Positions 1 through 11,202 of a stretch of DNA of 64,000 nucleotides are shown here, one piece after another (the first letter of the stretch is position 1; every line of letters begins with the position of its first letter). Origin of the DNA: Earliella scabrosa (lineage: Eukaryota > Basidiomycota > Agaricomycetes > Polyporales > Polyporaceae); assembly GCA_022605405.1 (NCBI GenBank), contig JABYQQ010000003.1:186001-250000 (forward strand), written 5' to 3'. The translations under genes were made by a program, and so were the position numbers. The notes under the pieces are model-generated. The model worked only from the letters and a program-made list of their open reading frames with translations, searched no databases and had not been told where the DNA came from.

Positions 1-1
1 G

Positions 2-699
2 ACACAGCGATACATGATCATGAAACCCATGCCGAAGGCAACGAAAGAGATTAAGGCTCTCGCTGACACGATTTATCAGCGCATGGTTGCCCGCGAAGAC
101 GAGACTGTCGAGAAGATCCGCAAAGTCATCGAGTTTGCGACGAACGACGATTGTGGATATTCTCGGTCGTTGTCAACGGAGCTGCTTGAACTCACTGACA
201 CCCTCTGGCAGGCATGGCTCAAGGTCTGGCCTCGTACTTCGGGGACGACGATGCCGTTCCCGATGGCATGTGCGGGCAGTGCACCTTCTGCCTCACGGGA
301 ACGGGAGTGGAGTTTGCGCCGATAGCCCAATCCGTCCCCGACCCCGGTTGCATCAAGGAAATCCTTTCAGCGTGTCCTGAGAGAGACGACCCTCGTCTGC
401 TTGCTCGCATGGCGTTCGGTATCACTTCTCCGCGACTGACATACGGTAAATGGTCGACATCGCATCCCTTATTCGGCAGTATGGTCGACACCGACTTCAA
501 CGCTCTTGTAGCTGCGTTCGATGCCGAGTGCAAGAAGGCCGGATATGCCAAGGCCGAGACGGCACCGCGTACCTCCCAGAAACGTTCTTACACGCAGACC
601 AAGACGACCCCCGCCTACAACAGCAGCTACCGCGGAGGTTATGGCCGTGGTGGCTACAACGGCGGCAGTAACAAACGGGGTCGTAGAGGCAGATATTGA
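2..699 (+). CDS. RecQ-like helicase, C-terminal part (5' end outside window)
   Basis: Exons 2..152 and 212..699, giving 212 residues. The 5' end lies off the left edge. The intron splits a cysteine codon (t|gc). The spliced product reads NDDC-MAQGLASYFGDDD followed by GMCGQCTFC, which matches the zinc-binding element after the helicase core of RecQ proteins: one Cys before a YFG-type segment, then a close Cys trio. The tail is Gly/Arg/Tyr rich (RGGYGRGGYNGG, then KRGRRGRY), an RGG-type region that could bind nucleic acid. The RecA-like helicase domains are not visible here. Such RecQ-like genes are often multicopy in agaricomycetes, sometimes near chromosome ends. Whether this copy is intact cannot be seen. 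The family call is good; orthology to Sgs1/BLM is not claimed. Confidence 0.7.
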
Positions 700-1038
700 G
701 CTACTTACTCTATCTTGTTCGCAAGAACTAGTGTATCATATACTCGTATATTCCGAGTACTGTACCTACGAGAATGTGCTATTGTACTTGCTGCTTAACA
801 TGACCTTGACCCAACGAAGGCCTTGTGGGGGAGACGCGATCGCAACTTGCGAGACGCGCGCGTGAACATTTCAACATCCGGGCCGTGACGCGGTCGCGCA
901 AGTCGAACGGACGCGTCAATACTGTGGCTGCAGCCCACTTACCACGACCATTCCTCTTGCTTTTGTGCTCTATCCATGATCTCTTCTTGCTGACGGCCTT
1001 CGACTGACCCCCGACCCTCTGTTGTACGATAACTTGCT
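700..1038. other. Intergenic region upstream of TAF5
   Basis: No credible gene is seen. The last 90 bases before the TAF5 start are pyrimidine-rich, as in many fungal 5' UTRs. One ACGCGT hexamer lies at 911-916. Confidence 0.6.
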
Positions 1039-3870
1039 ATGTCTGCTGCGACTCCTGCAGCTTCTACTCCAGATGGAGTCTCCCCTGCTGCTCCCAACCC
1101 ACCGCCTGCCGAGGGTTCATCAAGCAATGTGACGGACCTGGACCGTATGGTACTGGAGTACCTACGCTCTCGAGGACACAAGGATCCGGAGAAAGTCTTA
1201 GAGGAAATCGAGAAAGTCTCGAGTCCCGACGACAAGGGGAAGCAGCCTGAAACCTCTTCTCTGCACGCCATCTCTCAGGAGGAGCTCGTCAAACAGCTGG
1301 CAATCTTTGTACAGAAGCCCGCAAACCCAGACGAGAATGCGCTCAAAGATAGCTCGAGTGTGCTCCAGGAGCTCTCCACCATGGGCAACCCCCAGAATAT
1401 TCAGAACCTCATCTCGAGCATAGGTTCGGTTGGCGCGGAGGAGATATTGTCACTCGATCCCACAGACAAGCATGAAGGTTTCAGGGAGTTGGAGGCATGG
1501 GTGGACGGATCCTTGGACATGTACAGGGTATGTCAATGTCTGGTTAAACATCTATGCACTGCTCACACTCTGTGCAGCCTGAGTTCCGCCCTATACTCTT
1601 TCCCATATTCTGCCACTTCTACCTCGATCTGGTTCAACATGGCTTCCGAGAAGCTGGTGTGTACCGGTTTACCGCGCACTGTTCATGCCAGTGTTGACTA
1701 AGCCCCCCATGTGCAGCACAGAACTTCTACTCGACCTTCTCAGTATCTCTATCTCCCGTCCACCACACCACGTTGCACCACCTATCCACCATCACCCTCC
1801 CCTACCATGTACAAACCGACGATGTGGCGCAACGATTCCGATCCGAGAAGTACACTGTGCGAATGAGCCGTTCTGGGTTTGGTCTGTTGATAGGCTGGCT
1901 AACAGAAGGGTTTGGCGGTGAACCGACTGGGGGAGGGGATGGCTTCTCCGGGGACAAGGGCAAGCGAGGACGGGCTTCGATCATGCGTGTGGTGAACAAC
2001 CACCTACGCTTCGATGGTGAGTTTAAACTGTTTATGCTTGAACATAACTGAGACCTCTGTAGTGACATCTTCCTCTACGACCTCCGTATCACCCCGCGCA
2101 TGGGAGGAATCGACGGGCTTCCTGTCCGCTGTTGTACCGCAAACCAACGGAAGCACCGTTGATGCGGCTACCTATAACACTTCCAAGGGTGAACTCAAGC
2201 TCGGGCCCGCGCCACTACCCGAGGAGCTTCGTGCAGAAACCGAGCGGACTATCCGAGACCAGGCTCTGTTGGACCACGATCCAAATGCCCAATACGACTT
2301 GCATTTTGCACGACCTCCGCCTCCGGCAGGTCTTGTATCACCTTCAATAGCGGATCTTCCGCCGCATCCACCATCCTTCAAGAGCGTCGATGTCAAGCGT
2401 GAAGTGGAAAAAGTTCGCGATGCACGTAAGCGCATCCGACTGGACCCTTCTGCCTTAACTCCGGCGAACGCAAACATGCCACAAGGCGTCGCCGTACGAG
2501 CACGCGCGTTGCCTAGTGTCTGTGCATATACATTCCACGATGTGGGTGAAGGGTATGTATATATTTCGTGTGTTTACCTGTTGATCGCTCATGGATTGTC
2601 TGCACTGTATGCGCAGTGTGCCTTGTTGTGAATTCTCGCCAGACACCTCCCTACTTGCAGCAGGATTCTCGGAAAGTTACGTCCGACTGTGGAGCCTCAA
2701 AGGAGAGAAGCTGAAGGGCATGAGGAGTGATTTCCAGATGACTTCAATACGAGATGGTTGGTCTACTGATCGGATCTTCCTCGTTGTCAAGCTGAATGTG
2801 CGTTCTCTCCAGTCTCGTCTATCAACAAAGTCCGAGAGAAGGGAGGGTCAACAACACGTAAACTCATCGGGCATAGCGGGCCAGTGTATTCAGTCGCGTT
2901 TGACCCTGTTGGAGGTTCTGCGTCCCCGCCAAAATACCTCCTCTCCGCCTCGGCCGATGCCACGACGCGTCTGTGGTCGCTTGACACTATGACAAATGTC
3001 GTCGCCTACCGTGGTCACCAAAATCCTGTGTGGGATGTGAAGTGGAGTCCCATGGGTATCTACTTCGCAACCGCGTCTCGAGACCGAACTGCCCGACTGT
3101 GGTCGACGGACAGGACCTCGGCTTTGCGCATATATGCAGGCCACTTGAGCGACGTCAACGTAAGAATGCTCGATTTGCATCACCCTCGAATGGAACTGAC
3201 GGTGAATTTCTCGTAGGCCGTAGGCTTCCATCCAAACTCGCTCTACCTAGGAACCGCCTCCAGTGATTGCACCGCAAGGCTGTGGGACGTGCAACGGGGC
3301 GCGTGCGTGCGTGTTTTCTACAGACACGACGACATCGTGTCTACGCTCGTATTCAGTCCGGATGGTCGTTATCTTGCCACAGCCGGTACGTCTCGGGAGT
3401 ATAGACAAGTATCTGTATGACTGAAATCATCCGCAGGCGAGGACCTTGCCATCCGTCTTTGGGATCTTGGTTCTGGCAAGTGTGTCAAGAAAATGACTGG
3501 CCACACCGCCTCCGTTTACTCGCTTGCATTCAGTGCAGAATCCAGTCTGTTAGTCAGCGGCGGTGCAGACTGGACTGTGCGTTGCTGGGATGTGAAGGCT
3601 GCTGGCGGGTTGCCTACCAAGACTCGTGAAAACGGGACGATGGTGAATGGCAATTCAGACGAGCACCCGCCGGAGAAGGACGAGGCCGAGAGCATTGAGA
3701 CGTAAGCGGGTCCTTCTCTATACACCGCACTTGAGATCTAACCGAGCTCTCATAGCACTGACTTACTAGCGACTTTCCCGACCAAACGGACACCGATTAT
3801 CAACGTGCAGTTCACGCCTCGTAACCTCTGTCTGGTAGCTGGACCATACTTGTCGCCCGAGACACGATGA
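1039..3870 (+). CDS. TAF5: Transcription initiation factor TFIID subunit 5 (WD40)
   Basis: Exons 1039..1527, 1578..1656, 1717..2016, 2063..2552, 2617..2756, 2813..3159, 3217..3385, 3437..3701 and 3756..3870; 797 residues. In yeast and animals TAF5 is a scaffold of TFIID (and of SAGA in yeast), which act at RNA polymerase II promoters in the nucleus. A LisH motif is visible at about 35-65 (DRMVLEYLRSRGHKDPEKVL). The TAF5 NTD2 helical domain follows (PEFRPILFPIFCHFYLDLVQ onward, about 164-300). After a linker come WD40 repeats from about 455 to the end, with GHSGPVYSVAFDP, GHQNPVWDVKWSP, RHDDIVSTLVFSP and GHTASVYSLAFS. All eight introns are 45-64 nt with GT-AG ends and keep the frame. The stop lies 36 nt from the stop of the convergent next gene. 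The assignment is firm because NTD2 plus WD40 in this order is specific to TAF5. Confidence 0.93.
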
Positions 3871-3906
3871 ATATCATACACCCGTCACTTTGTCGCGAGA
3901 GACGTG

Positions 3907-4680
3907 CTAATCTGTGAAGCTCGCCACGATGGCGTTCCACTCGATCAACGCTACCTTGTACCACCTGTTGGCCATCGCAGGGGAAACCCTCTCAACTCTC
4001 ATTCTTCCCCAATGAGCCCTGACGAAGCGGTATAGCGCTTCCGTGTCCTCTCGTTCGAGTTGGTAGAGCGCCTCGAGGGTGATACGCCATGCGCCCACCG
4101 GCCGACCACGGTACAGGAGCCATTGCCTGTACGACTCGATGATGCGTCCCAGCACTGGTGCGTCGATGCGTCCTCCCGCAATACACTTGGCGCGCGGAGT
4201 GCCCTGCGGTACCGTGTAATCGTACTTCTTCCAAGGGAGCTGTGCCAGCATGGGTCGGTCATCCTCGCGCGGTTCCTCGATGAATATGTCGGCGTCCTCG
4301 CCTATATCGATCTCATCGTCTGCCACATCATGATTCTCCCTAGCGTTCTCGCGGTGGACGTATTCCCTGCCGTCCTCGATGGTCGCGTCGCGCTGGGAGC
4401 TCTGAGGTTCCTGCAGACCCCCGTCGTCGTCGTCTTCATCGTCTTCATCGTCTTCATCGGCGCGACTTTGGCTGCTATCGACGTAGTCATCATCCTCTTG
4501 ATCCCTCTAGAAACGGAAGTAGATGTCAGCGACGGAGACTATCATAGGGCTACATGAACGGACTTTGCGATTCTGACAATCTACCTCCATGTCGTCGTTG
4601 ATTGCTGCATGAGTAGGGTCGACTTCTTCTGGTAGGTCCCAGGAGTCGTGGTAGCGGACATTCGCTCGAGCGCGACGCAT
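3907..4680 (-). CDS. Uncharacterised protein with acidic low-complexity middle
   Basis: Minus-strand exons 4585..4680 and 3907..4506; 231 residues from the ATG at 4680. An in-frame ATG at 4779 would add 33 residues that look like leader sequence. The N-terminus is basic (MRRARANVRYHDSWDLPEEV). The middle is a strongly acidic Asp/Glu run, partly from a tandem 9-nt repeat near 4432-4459. The C-terminal 110 residues look like a folded domain: PWKKYDYTVPQGTPRAKCIA, then IIESYRQWLLYRGRPVGAWR and HWGRMRVERVSPAMANRWYK. I do not recognise the family. The composition (basic ends, acidic centre) would suit a nuclear protein, but that is a guess. Tail-to-tail with TAF5. Confidence 0.65.
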
Positions 4681-5089
4681 TTGGCTGGGTGGGGTGGGGT
4701 TGGAAGGATGTTCTAGTCGACAACCTTGGATTCCCTTATATCGACAAGTCTGCTCTGGAAATCGGCCTTTCAGCAGCATTGTATTTGGAGTGGCGGCAGC
4801 GATCTGATTTCCACAAAGAACGACAAATCAAAGCATCGATAAAGGGACCATGAGCTTTGTGCTAGACAGTGGGGAATGGGCTGGAATGGGAGTACAAGGG
4901 TGGCGGTGGCAGCCTCGATCAACGCGCGAGTGGCTGGGACGCGTCGCGTTACGCGTTAATGGGTGTCACGTGGCGGCCAGCGCCCATAGGTTATGGTGTT
5001 GAGGTCGCTCGGCTTGACCTCCACCTTTACGCACTGCTTCCTTTCTCCCCTCACCACCGGCCTCACCACCACTGCCCACCACATACAGC
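4681..5089. promoter_or_regulatory. Divergent promoter with two ACGCGT and one CACGTG
   Basis: This gap separates the starts of two divergent uncharacterised genes. It holds ACGCGT at 4939-4944 and 4951-4956 (MluI cell-cycle box type) and a palindromic CACGTG at 4967-4972 within GTCACGTGG. The 30 nt before the rightward ATG are C/A-rich. Function is inferred from motif identity only. Confidence 0.4.
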
Positions 5090-6273
5090 ATGGACATGGT
5101 GAGAAGTTCCCCGTGATCTTCTGTGTTAATCCTCAATCGCCTGTCGGCTGCAGCCCACGGAGGATCAGGCCATGGAGGACGTCATGGATGCCCCCATGGA
5201 CCTCGGTGCCTCGTCTCACCAAGTCCCCCAAGCGTTCCATCAAGTATCCAATGCGCAATATGCGAACGCTAACACTACTGGTGGTGAGTCGTGGTCTGCG
5301 GCGATTGCGCATTTGCCTACGTCTGCCTCTTGGCTGTGCCAGTTCTGACCGAAATGGACCGCCTATACGAACAAATGCGAGCAGTTGTGGCCGCTGCCTC
5401 CCAGAATCGCGAACCCTTCCGGGACATTCCCGTGAAAGTGCATATCCGGAGACCAGACAGAGACTCTTGGGCTTACATGGGCCGCGGCATCGTCTCTCAG
5501 GAGATATCTGGGCAGTCATCCCGGGTCGGTGCGTACTCCTCGCTCCTGCTCGAAACCACGCGTTTCTCACCAGTCATTCATATCCAGTTGTGAGGTCCGC
5601 CTCGTCTCACAAGATCCTCACTGTATTCGGCGAGGTCGGTGGCTTGCCCAACCACTCGTGTGCATGACTAACATGCACGTCTAACCAGGGCGCCGCGCTC
5701 CAAGCAGAGCGGCGCGGTAACTTTGTTGTAATCGGCTGCGTTGAAGGCGGAAAGGTCGTTTCATGGTCCCTCAACGTGAGTCTCCTACTCCTTGTGCACA
5801 TTGCAGGGCTCACAACTGGTTCCTTCCTCTACGGCGGCGTCTTTACCCCCGGTCGAATTGGCCCATGTCCGCATATTATCCATGGCACATGCAACGCTCG
5901 TACCGCTCAACTCCTTCCATGCCTGCAGGCCCTCAACAACTCTGAGACCGTCCGCCTCCTCGCGAGCATCGAATTGGCCTGCTATGCATGCAAACAGGCT
6001 ATGGCCGACCCTGCTACGCATGGCACGTTCCGTCGCCGCGTTGCGCGTCTCATCAAGGACGACCGCCGTCGTCGACACAAGCGGCGCAAGGATCAGGACG
6101 CGATGGTCGCAGCCTTCGCACGCACTGGACTCGGTGACGAACACCTGGAGTCCACCGATGGCGCTCCGCCTCCCACGGAACCGGTGCCCATCCCCGCACC
6201 GGTCCCAATGCCCATCCCCGAGCCTGCACCGGCACCAGGAGGGTCGACCATGGGCTTCCCGCCGCCCCAGTGA
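5090..6273 (+). CDS. Uncharacterised conserved-looking protein with Pro-rich tail
   Basis: Exons 5090..5098, 5154..5283, 5343..5528, 5588..5634, 5689..5775 and 5929..6273; 267 residues. The first coding exon is only MDM. Two introns start with weaker sites (gtgcgt, gtcggt). The core (about 50-180) contains VKVHIRRPDRDSWAYMGRGI, then a beta-rich stretch (VVVRSASSHKILTVFGEG, NFVVIGCVEGGKVVSWSLNA) reminiscent of a small domain, then a helical SIELACYACK part. A very basic KDDRRRRHKRRKDQ segment and a P-rich tail (PVPIPAPVPMPIPEPAPAP) follow. I recall similar unnamed proteins only from basidiomycetes and assign no function. The last intron (5776-5928) is 153 nt, in frame and stop-free, so retention would insert 51 residues. 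Confidence 0.65.
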
Positions 6274-7359
6274 CGCGTCGTTCGCCTAGCTGGGCTCGCT
6301 CTGCCGCCGCGCTACACTACACTAGAGGATGGGAGGGTGTTGGAAGTGCACGCGTTATTGCTAATGTATTCTATCATCGTCCCTGCCGTCGACGCCGCCC
6401 GCCCGAAGGGGCACACCTCACCTTGTTGTTCGATGTCGTCATGTCACTGCCGTCTGTCCTCGTCTGTATAACCACGTCTCCCTGTTCTAGTACGCTCATC
6501 TCTTGATTACCTTATCGCACGCCCCGCATTCCCAATGAATCACGACCTCACGGACGCTATGTACCCATTCCGGTGTGTCAGGGTGACGCGCTGTGTCATT
6601 GTCATGCATGCCATATGCGCGCACAGTGCAGGACCCCACTGCCCCCCACAGCAAGCTTAAGCCCGCCTCGTCGAGACGCATTGCGACACCGACCTCGTAC
6701 GGTACCGCGCGGACACAAGACGAGACATATCTGGAACACGTCGACGTTGTACTACATGAGCCCGGCAAGCGCGCGGGGCCCACAGACTACCCTATACAGT
6801 ATTACTGGTATCCATGCGTCGGCTGGGGTCCGGAGGGGCGTAGCTAGTGTGCGTAGCATATAATACTTTAAACCAATAAGGACTGCGCCAGACGCCAGAC
6901 GCGACTGAAGCGGAACGGTCCGGCGGAGAAGTGGAGTGCGTCGAGCCTGCGTGCACCCGGGGTCGGGCGGGGAAGGGCAGAGCAAAGGTCGGAACAGAGT
7001 CAATGGGCGGGCTCTAACGCAGCGTGGAGGGACGGTGGAGGACGTTTCGCTACGCGAAGGGGAGGAGGGCGGCGCGTCAGGTAGGGGAGGTAGATGTGGG
7101 AGAGGGAGAAGAAACGAAGATGGGAGCAAAGGGAAGGAGAGAGTCCAAAGATCGAACGCAGAACACCAACATTTCTCCGGCCGACCGCCGACGACCATAC
7201 ACAACAGATGCACGACCACGAAGAGAGCGACAACAACCACCGGGGCCACGGGGACTTGCTGCAGAGAGAGGGCGGGCGGAGGGCCCTATGTACGACAACA
7301 ACACGAGAGAGGGTGGGATAGTATGAGGAACCTGGACCGAGAGTCAAGCCGCTAGGCGA
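6274..7359. other. Long gene-poor gap between convergent genes
   Basis: About 1.1 kb lies between two 3' ends. Short open frames exist on both strands but none has convincing composition or splice structure. From about 6990 to 7340 the plus strand is strongly purine-rich (GA tracts). No RNA gene was recognised. Confidence 0.5.
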
Positions 7360-9200
7360 CTATGACGGACGTGAAGACATGCGGTCATCATCCAAATACG
7401 ACAGACCGGCGGATGGGCCAGATGTGCGGTTGGCTTGTGCTGTGTTCGAGCCGGCTGCCCTGCGTTCGGTGTACTGCGGGGGAAGCTCGATCACTTCCTC
7501 TTCTGGTGGTGGTGGGAGATCATCCTCAAGGTCCGTGTGGAGGATGAAGCGGGCAGGGGGCTGGTACGTGGACACGCCGGCCTGTGCGGCCTTGCGCTGC
7601 GCCGCGCTGGAGGTGACGCTCTGGTCCCAAGACGTGACACTGCCTTCGGGACGAGTAGCACCGTACCCTGCAGCAGCCCCATACGCAGCGGCCCCGTATG
7701 CAGAGGCACTGCCGTACGCAGAGGCACTACCATATGCTGATCCCCCGTGCGTAGAGTCTGGACGGCTCATAGGGAAGTGTGAATTTGCTGAGGAGTCAGG
7801 CGGACGTGCGAAGTTCAGAGTCGATGCACCCGCATCGCTGGGTCGTCCGTTGAGCAAGTTAACGCTGGAGTGCGGCGTAGAAGGGTCGTGTCGGGGGTAC
7901 AAGGGATAGGGGCTGAGAGAGGAGTGGGGAGGGAGTGCAGTGTCGCCCTTGACGAGGTCCACGTCCTGCTTCTGGAAGCGGGAGCCGAAGAATCCACCTT
8001 TAAAGAGGCCAGTGCCGCCATTGCGGCGACGAAGGTAGAACCAGATGAGAGATCCGACGACGACCATCGCGACGATGGTACCGACGATGGCAGCGGCGAC
8101 CGTCCCAGCGTTTGATCCATTCTCAACGTCGCTTGGAGGCGAAGTGGTCTGTGGATCTGACTGCGAGCCATCATTGCCGTTGCCGTTCCCATCGGTCGGG
8201 GTGGAAGGAGAGCCAGTTGCAGTCATGGAAGGGGCATTGGTGACGGACGCGGGCGAGCGATCGCGCAGGCAAGACTTATCGTCCGAGAGGCCAACCGTCA
8301 TGAACTCCGTCGTGCCTCCTTGCCGACCTCTCGCGTCCTGCATGTAGAAAGCCAGTTTCGTGCCTGCTGGAACATCCGCAATCCAGTCGAAAATTGTCAC
8401 GCCTGGGGGTGCGTTCAGGATGAAGTTGGACCCTCCGGGAATGACACCCTACATAGGTGTTGAGACAATCAGGTAGCAGATGAGATAGAGGTAGCATACC
8501 TTGATCGTGATAGGAAGAACCGCTTGAGGGTATCCGCTGAATAGATATGATCTGTGGGGACGACAGGATGAGGCATAAAATTGTGGGCGACCCTGAAGTA
8601 GGTCGTACCTGCATTGCACGAGAGCGGAGTTGGTCTCAAAGAAGAAATCGACCCCTAGCAACACGATGGACGTTGGAAGTGTTCCAGGACATGGGACGGG
8701 CAAAGTAAGGACTCACCTGGGTCAGTTGTATTGCACTTTGTGTTGCCGGTCTGCTTTCCGACAGTGATGATGGGTGAAACACCTCCAGTGCCGTAGCCAT
8801 CTGCGTCTGACATGATGGCGAGTATTTCTTGACCTTCGGGAAGGATCATCGTTGTCTTGAAGGTGCCCCGGTTGTTGGTGTAGGCATTGTCGGGAATGTC
8901 TAGAATTCTTGGAGTTCCAAACGACTGTGATGACCTGAGCAATGGGCAGAGTAAAGATAGAAGAGAGAGATACGCACGGGCAGTAGGGTAAGGTGGTAAG
9001 GCCCAACGCCGCCTTGTAACGAGTTACGATAGGCTGGACACGCGACAAGAAGATTGGAGAGCATGCGTACCTGTCCATGATACCTCAAAGTCATCACATT
9101 CCGACGCCGCGCCGTATGCGAAGGTGAAGTTGGCGGCTTGGACTTGTGAAGCCCATAGGAGGAGTAGGGTTGGAATGAGCGTCAGATGATGCTTCCACAT
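7360..9200 (-). CDS. Secretory single-pass membrane protein with Ser/Thr-rich stalk
   Basis: Minus-strand exons 9071..9200, 8978..9012, 8717..8924, 8609..8654, 8500..8551 and 7360..8448; 519 residues. A signal peptide (MWKHHLTLIPTLLLLWASQ, then VQA) leads into an ectodomain of two similar halves, each ending in a D/SDxxGxGG-T or DARGRQGGT type motif (MSDADGYGTGGVS; MQDARGRQGGTTE) and each containing cysteines. A Ser/Thr/Pro/Asn stalk and one transmembrane helix (AAAIVGTIVAMVVVGSLIWF) followed by YLRRRN come next. The cytoplasmic tail of about 240 residues is low complexity, with tandem SAYG/AAYG units encoded at about 7665-7745. The layout resembles fungal cell-surface sensors or anchored proteins common in agaricomycetes. 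No named family is claimed. All five introns fit the frame exactly. Confidence 0.75.
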
Positions 9201-10284
9201 GGACGGGAGACGAAGGAGGGAGCAGCCGCGCTGCAGAGTGGAGAAGGGAGAAAAGGGGCGAGGGGCGAATAGATAGGTTAGAGAGCGGAAGGGGCGTGCG
9301 TGCGAGAGCACGGGCGGTGGATGGGCGTGGGCGGAGGGGGACACTGCAGGACGCTCAAGGACAGGAGGAGAGAGGATGGCGACGGCGAGCGCACCGGCAC
9401 CCTCCAGTCCACTAGCCCGGCGTCTATCCCATATCCATTTCCTTGGCATTGGCATCCCTTCCCCGACATCGATCCCGACTCCCGCTCTTCCTCCCGGGCC
9501 CGGGCGCCCGCCCAGCCCCGTGTCCCTGGTGCCCCGTCCGAGTCGCTCTCCTGCGCTGGGACCCCGTCGGGCACGCAGCGCAGAGCAAGTGGGCTGCTCG
9601 TGCAGCTCTGGGTGAGACACTGTGTTCAGTGCATCTCACTGTCAGACCGCGACGCTTGCCGCGACGCAGCCACACAATGGGCGCCATCATCACACATGTC
9701 AAAAGCGCTCTCAAGCGTCGCGTCATCAGCTACAGGCAAATCAATTCCCGGCACCGCTTCACCTCTATATACATCCTCTCCGTCCACACATCCTACATAC
9801 TTTCCCCGGTCCACGCCTCAAATCATCAGTATGTATCGACAGCCACGAGGTCCGCTTAGCAACCAGCAACACTTCGAGCCATTCGCCGACATCCACGACA
9901 ACAGTCGATTGCACAAGTAGGACCTGCAGTATCGTTCGACGTAGATATCGATTGTCGCGTCTTCCATTATAAGAAAAGGATCGACTGTCATCCTTCTCTA
10001 TTATGGTCAGCAACGGAGACTACGCGTCTTCTGCATTTAGGAGTCAGCAACGCATCTCGCAGTTCGCCTGTAGGCGGTGTCATCTCACCAAGACCAACAC
10101 TGGGAATACGTCGTGCGCGTCAAAGGAACTCTCGCTGCACATATTCTGTGTCCACTCGTATTCACCGTATATCGTACGTACGCGGATACCGTTCCCACTC
10201 TCTCTATCCCGTGTCTTACATATATTGCATATCACCGAAGTCTTTCCTAGTAGCTCTGTCTGCATCACTTCTACTACTAACAGC
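9201..10284. other. Divergent upstream region, about 1.1 kb
   Basis: This lies between the membrane protein start (minus) and the phosphoesterase start (plus). An open frame from an ATG at 10003 runs in frame into the phosphoesterase, but its residues look like translated leader. Pyrimidine-rich stretches occur at both ends. No RNA gene was seen. Confidence 0.5.
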
Positions 10285-11202
10285 ATGCCCTTCCAATCGG
10301 CAGGTCTCCCACCTACTGCCGACGCCATCCACCGGGTGCGCATCCAAGTTCTGAGCGACCTTCATCTCGAGCTTCCTCGACGAGCTGTCGCCAGCGGGGA
10401 TCGTGTCCTAGCTCAATACGAGTACGACATACCCGTCCACGCAGACACGCTTGCCCTGCTTGGAGACATCGGGGCCACCGCAGATGATCACTTCTTTGAC
10501 TGGCTCGGTACCCAATTGAAGCGCTTCAAGCTGGTCTTTCTCCTCTCCGGGAACCATGAGGCCCATCATTCCACTCTGGTGAGCCATCCTGCTTCAATAG
10601 TGGGTTGCTGAAAGGCCGCTAATAACATACTGCAGGAAGAGTCCACTCGTCGCCTCACCAACTTCGCCACCAAGTGTGCTAGCGAGGCCGGTCTCGGACG
10701 GCTCGTCCTTCTGGACCGCACCCGTTACGACATCACGAGTACCACCACCATCCTCGGCTGCACGCTATGGTCGCACCTCGACGTCGCCCATCTCGACGAC
10801 GTCCGGGCCAGCGTGAAGGACTTCCGCATGATCGAAGGCTTTACGACGGATGTCTATCAAGAGCTGCACCGGCGGGATGTAGAGTGGCTTCAACGTGCCC
10901 TTGTGGAGATCCGTCGCGACGAGCCGCAACGGAAGGTGATCGTCATGACCCATCATGCGCCCACGGTCGAAGGCACGTCAAAGCCGACGTACAGTGGGAG
11001 CCCCATAAGCTCCGCATTCTCTACGGAGCTTCTGGGACATCCTGATTGGGACATGGCGCAAGTGAAGATGTGGTTGTCCGGGCATACCCACTGGCCCTGT
11101 GACTTCATGCGGAAGGGGGTGAGGGTCGTGAGCAACCCTAGGGGATATCGCAACGCTGGGGAAATGGGCTTCGATCCAACGAAAGTTGTGGAAGTTGAAT
11201 AG
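10285..11202 (+). CDS. Calcineurin-like metallophosphoesterase
   Basis: Exons 10285..10578 and 10636..11202; 286 residues. All metal-site motifs of the calcineurin-like phosphoesterase fold are present in order: LSDLHLE (DxH), LALLGDIG (GD), LLSGNHEA (GNHE), MTHHAPT and LSGHTHWP (GHxH). It should therefore be a two-metal phosphoesterase acting on a small or protein phosphate; the substrate cannot be told. No signal peptide or membrane segment is visible if translation starts at 10285, so a cytosolic location is likely. The length is ordinary for single-domain fungal members. A start at 10003 is possible in frame and would add 94 residues without domain character, so I reject it. Confidence 0.85.

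Noticed and set aside
6496..6783. 95-codon minus-strand frame in the long gap
   Set aside because: No recognisable motif and no splice partners, within 3' sequence of neighbouring genes.
6752..7355. Overlapping long frames on both strands
   Set aside because: Caused by strong purine/pyrimidine strand bias; products are low-complexity Arg/Glu or Leu/Pro strings.
10003..10284. In-frame N-terminal extension of the phosphoesterase from an ATG at 10003
   Set aside because: The 94 residues have leader-like composition and no domain; the phosphoesterase fold begins right after 10285.
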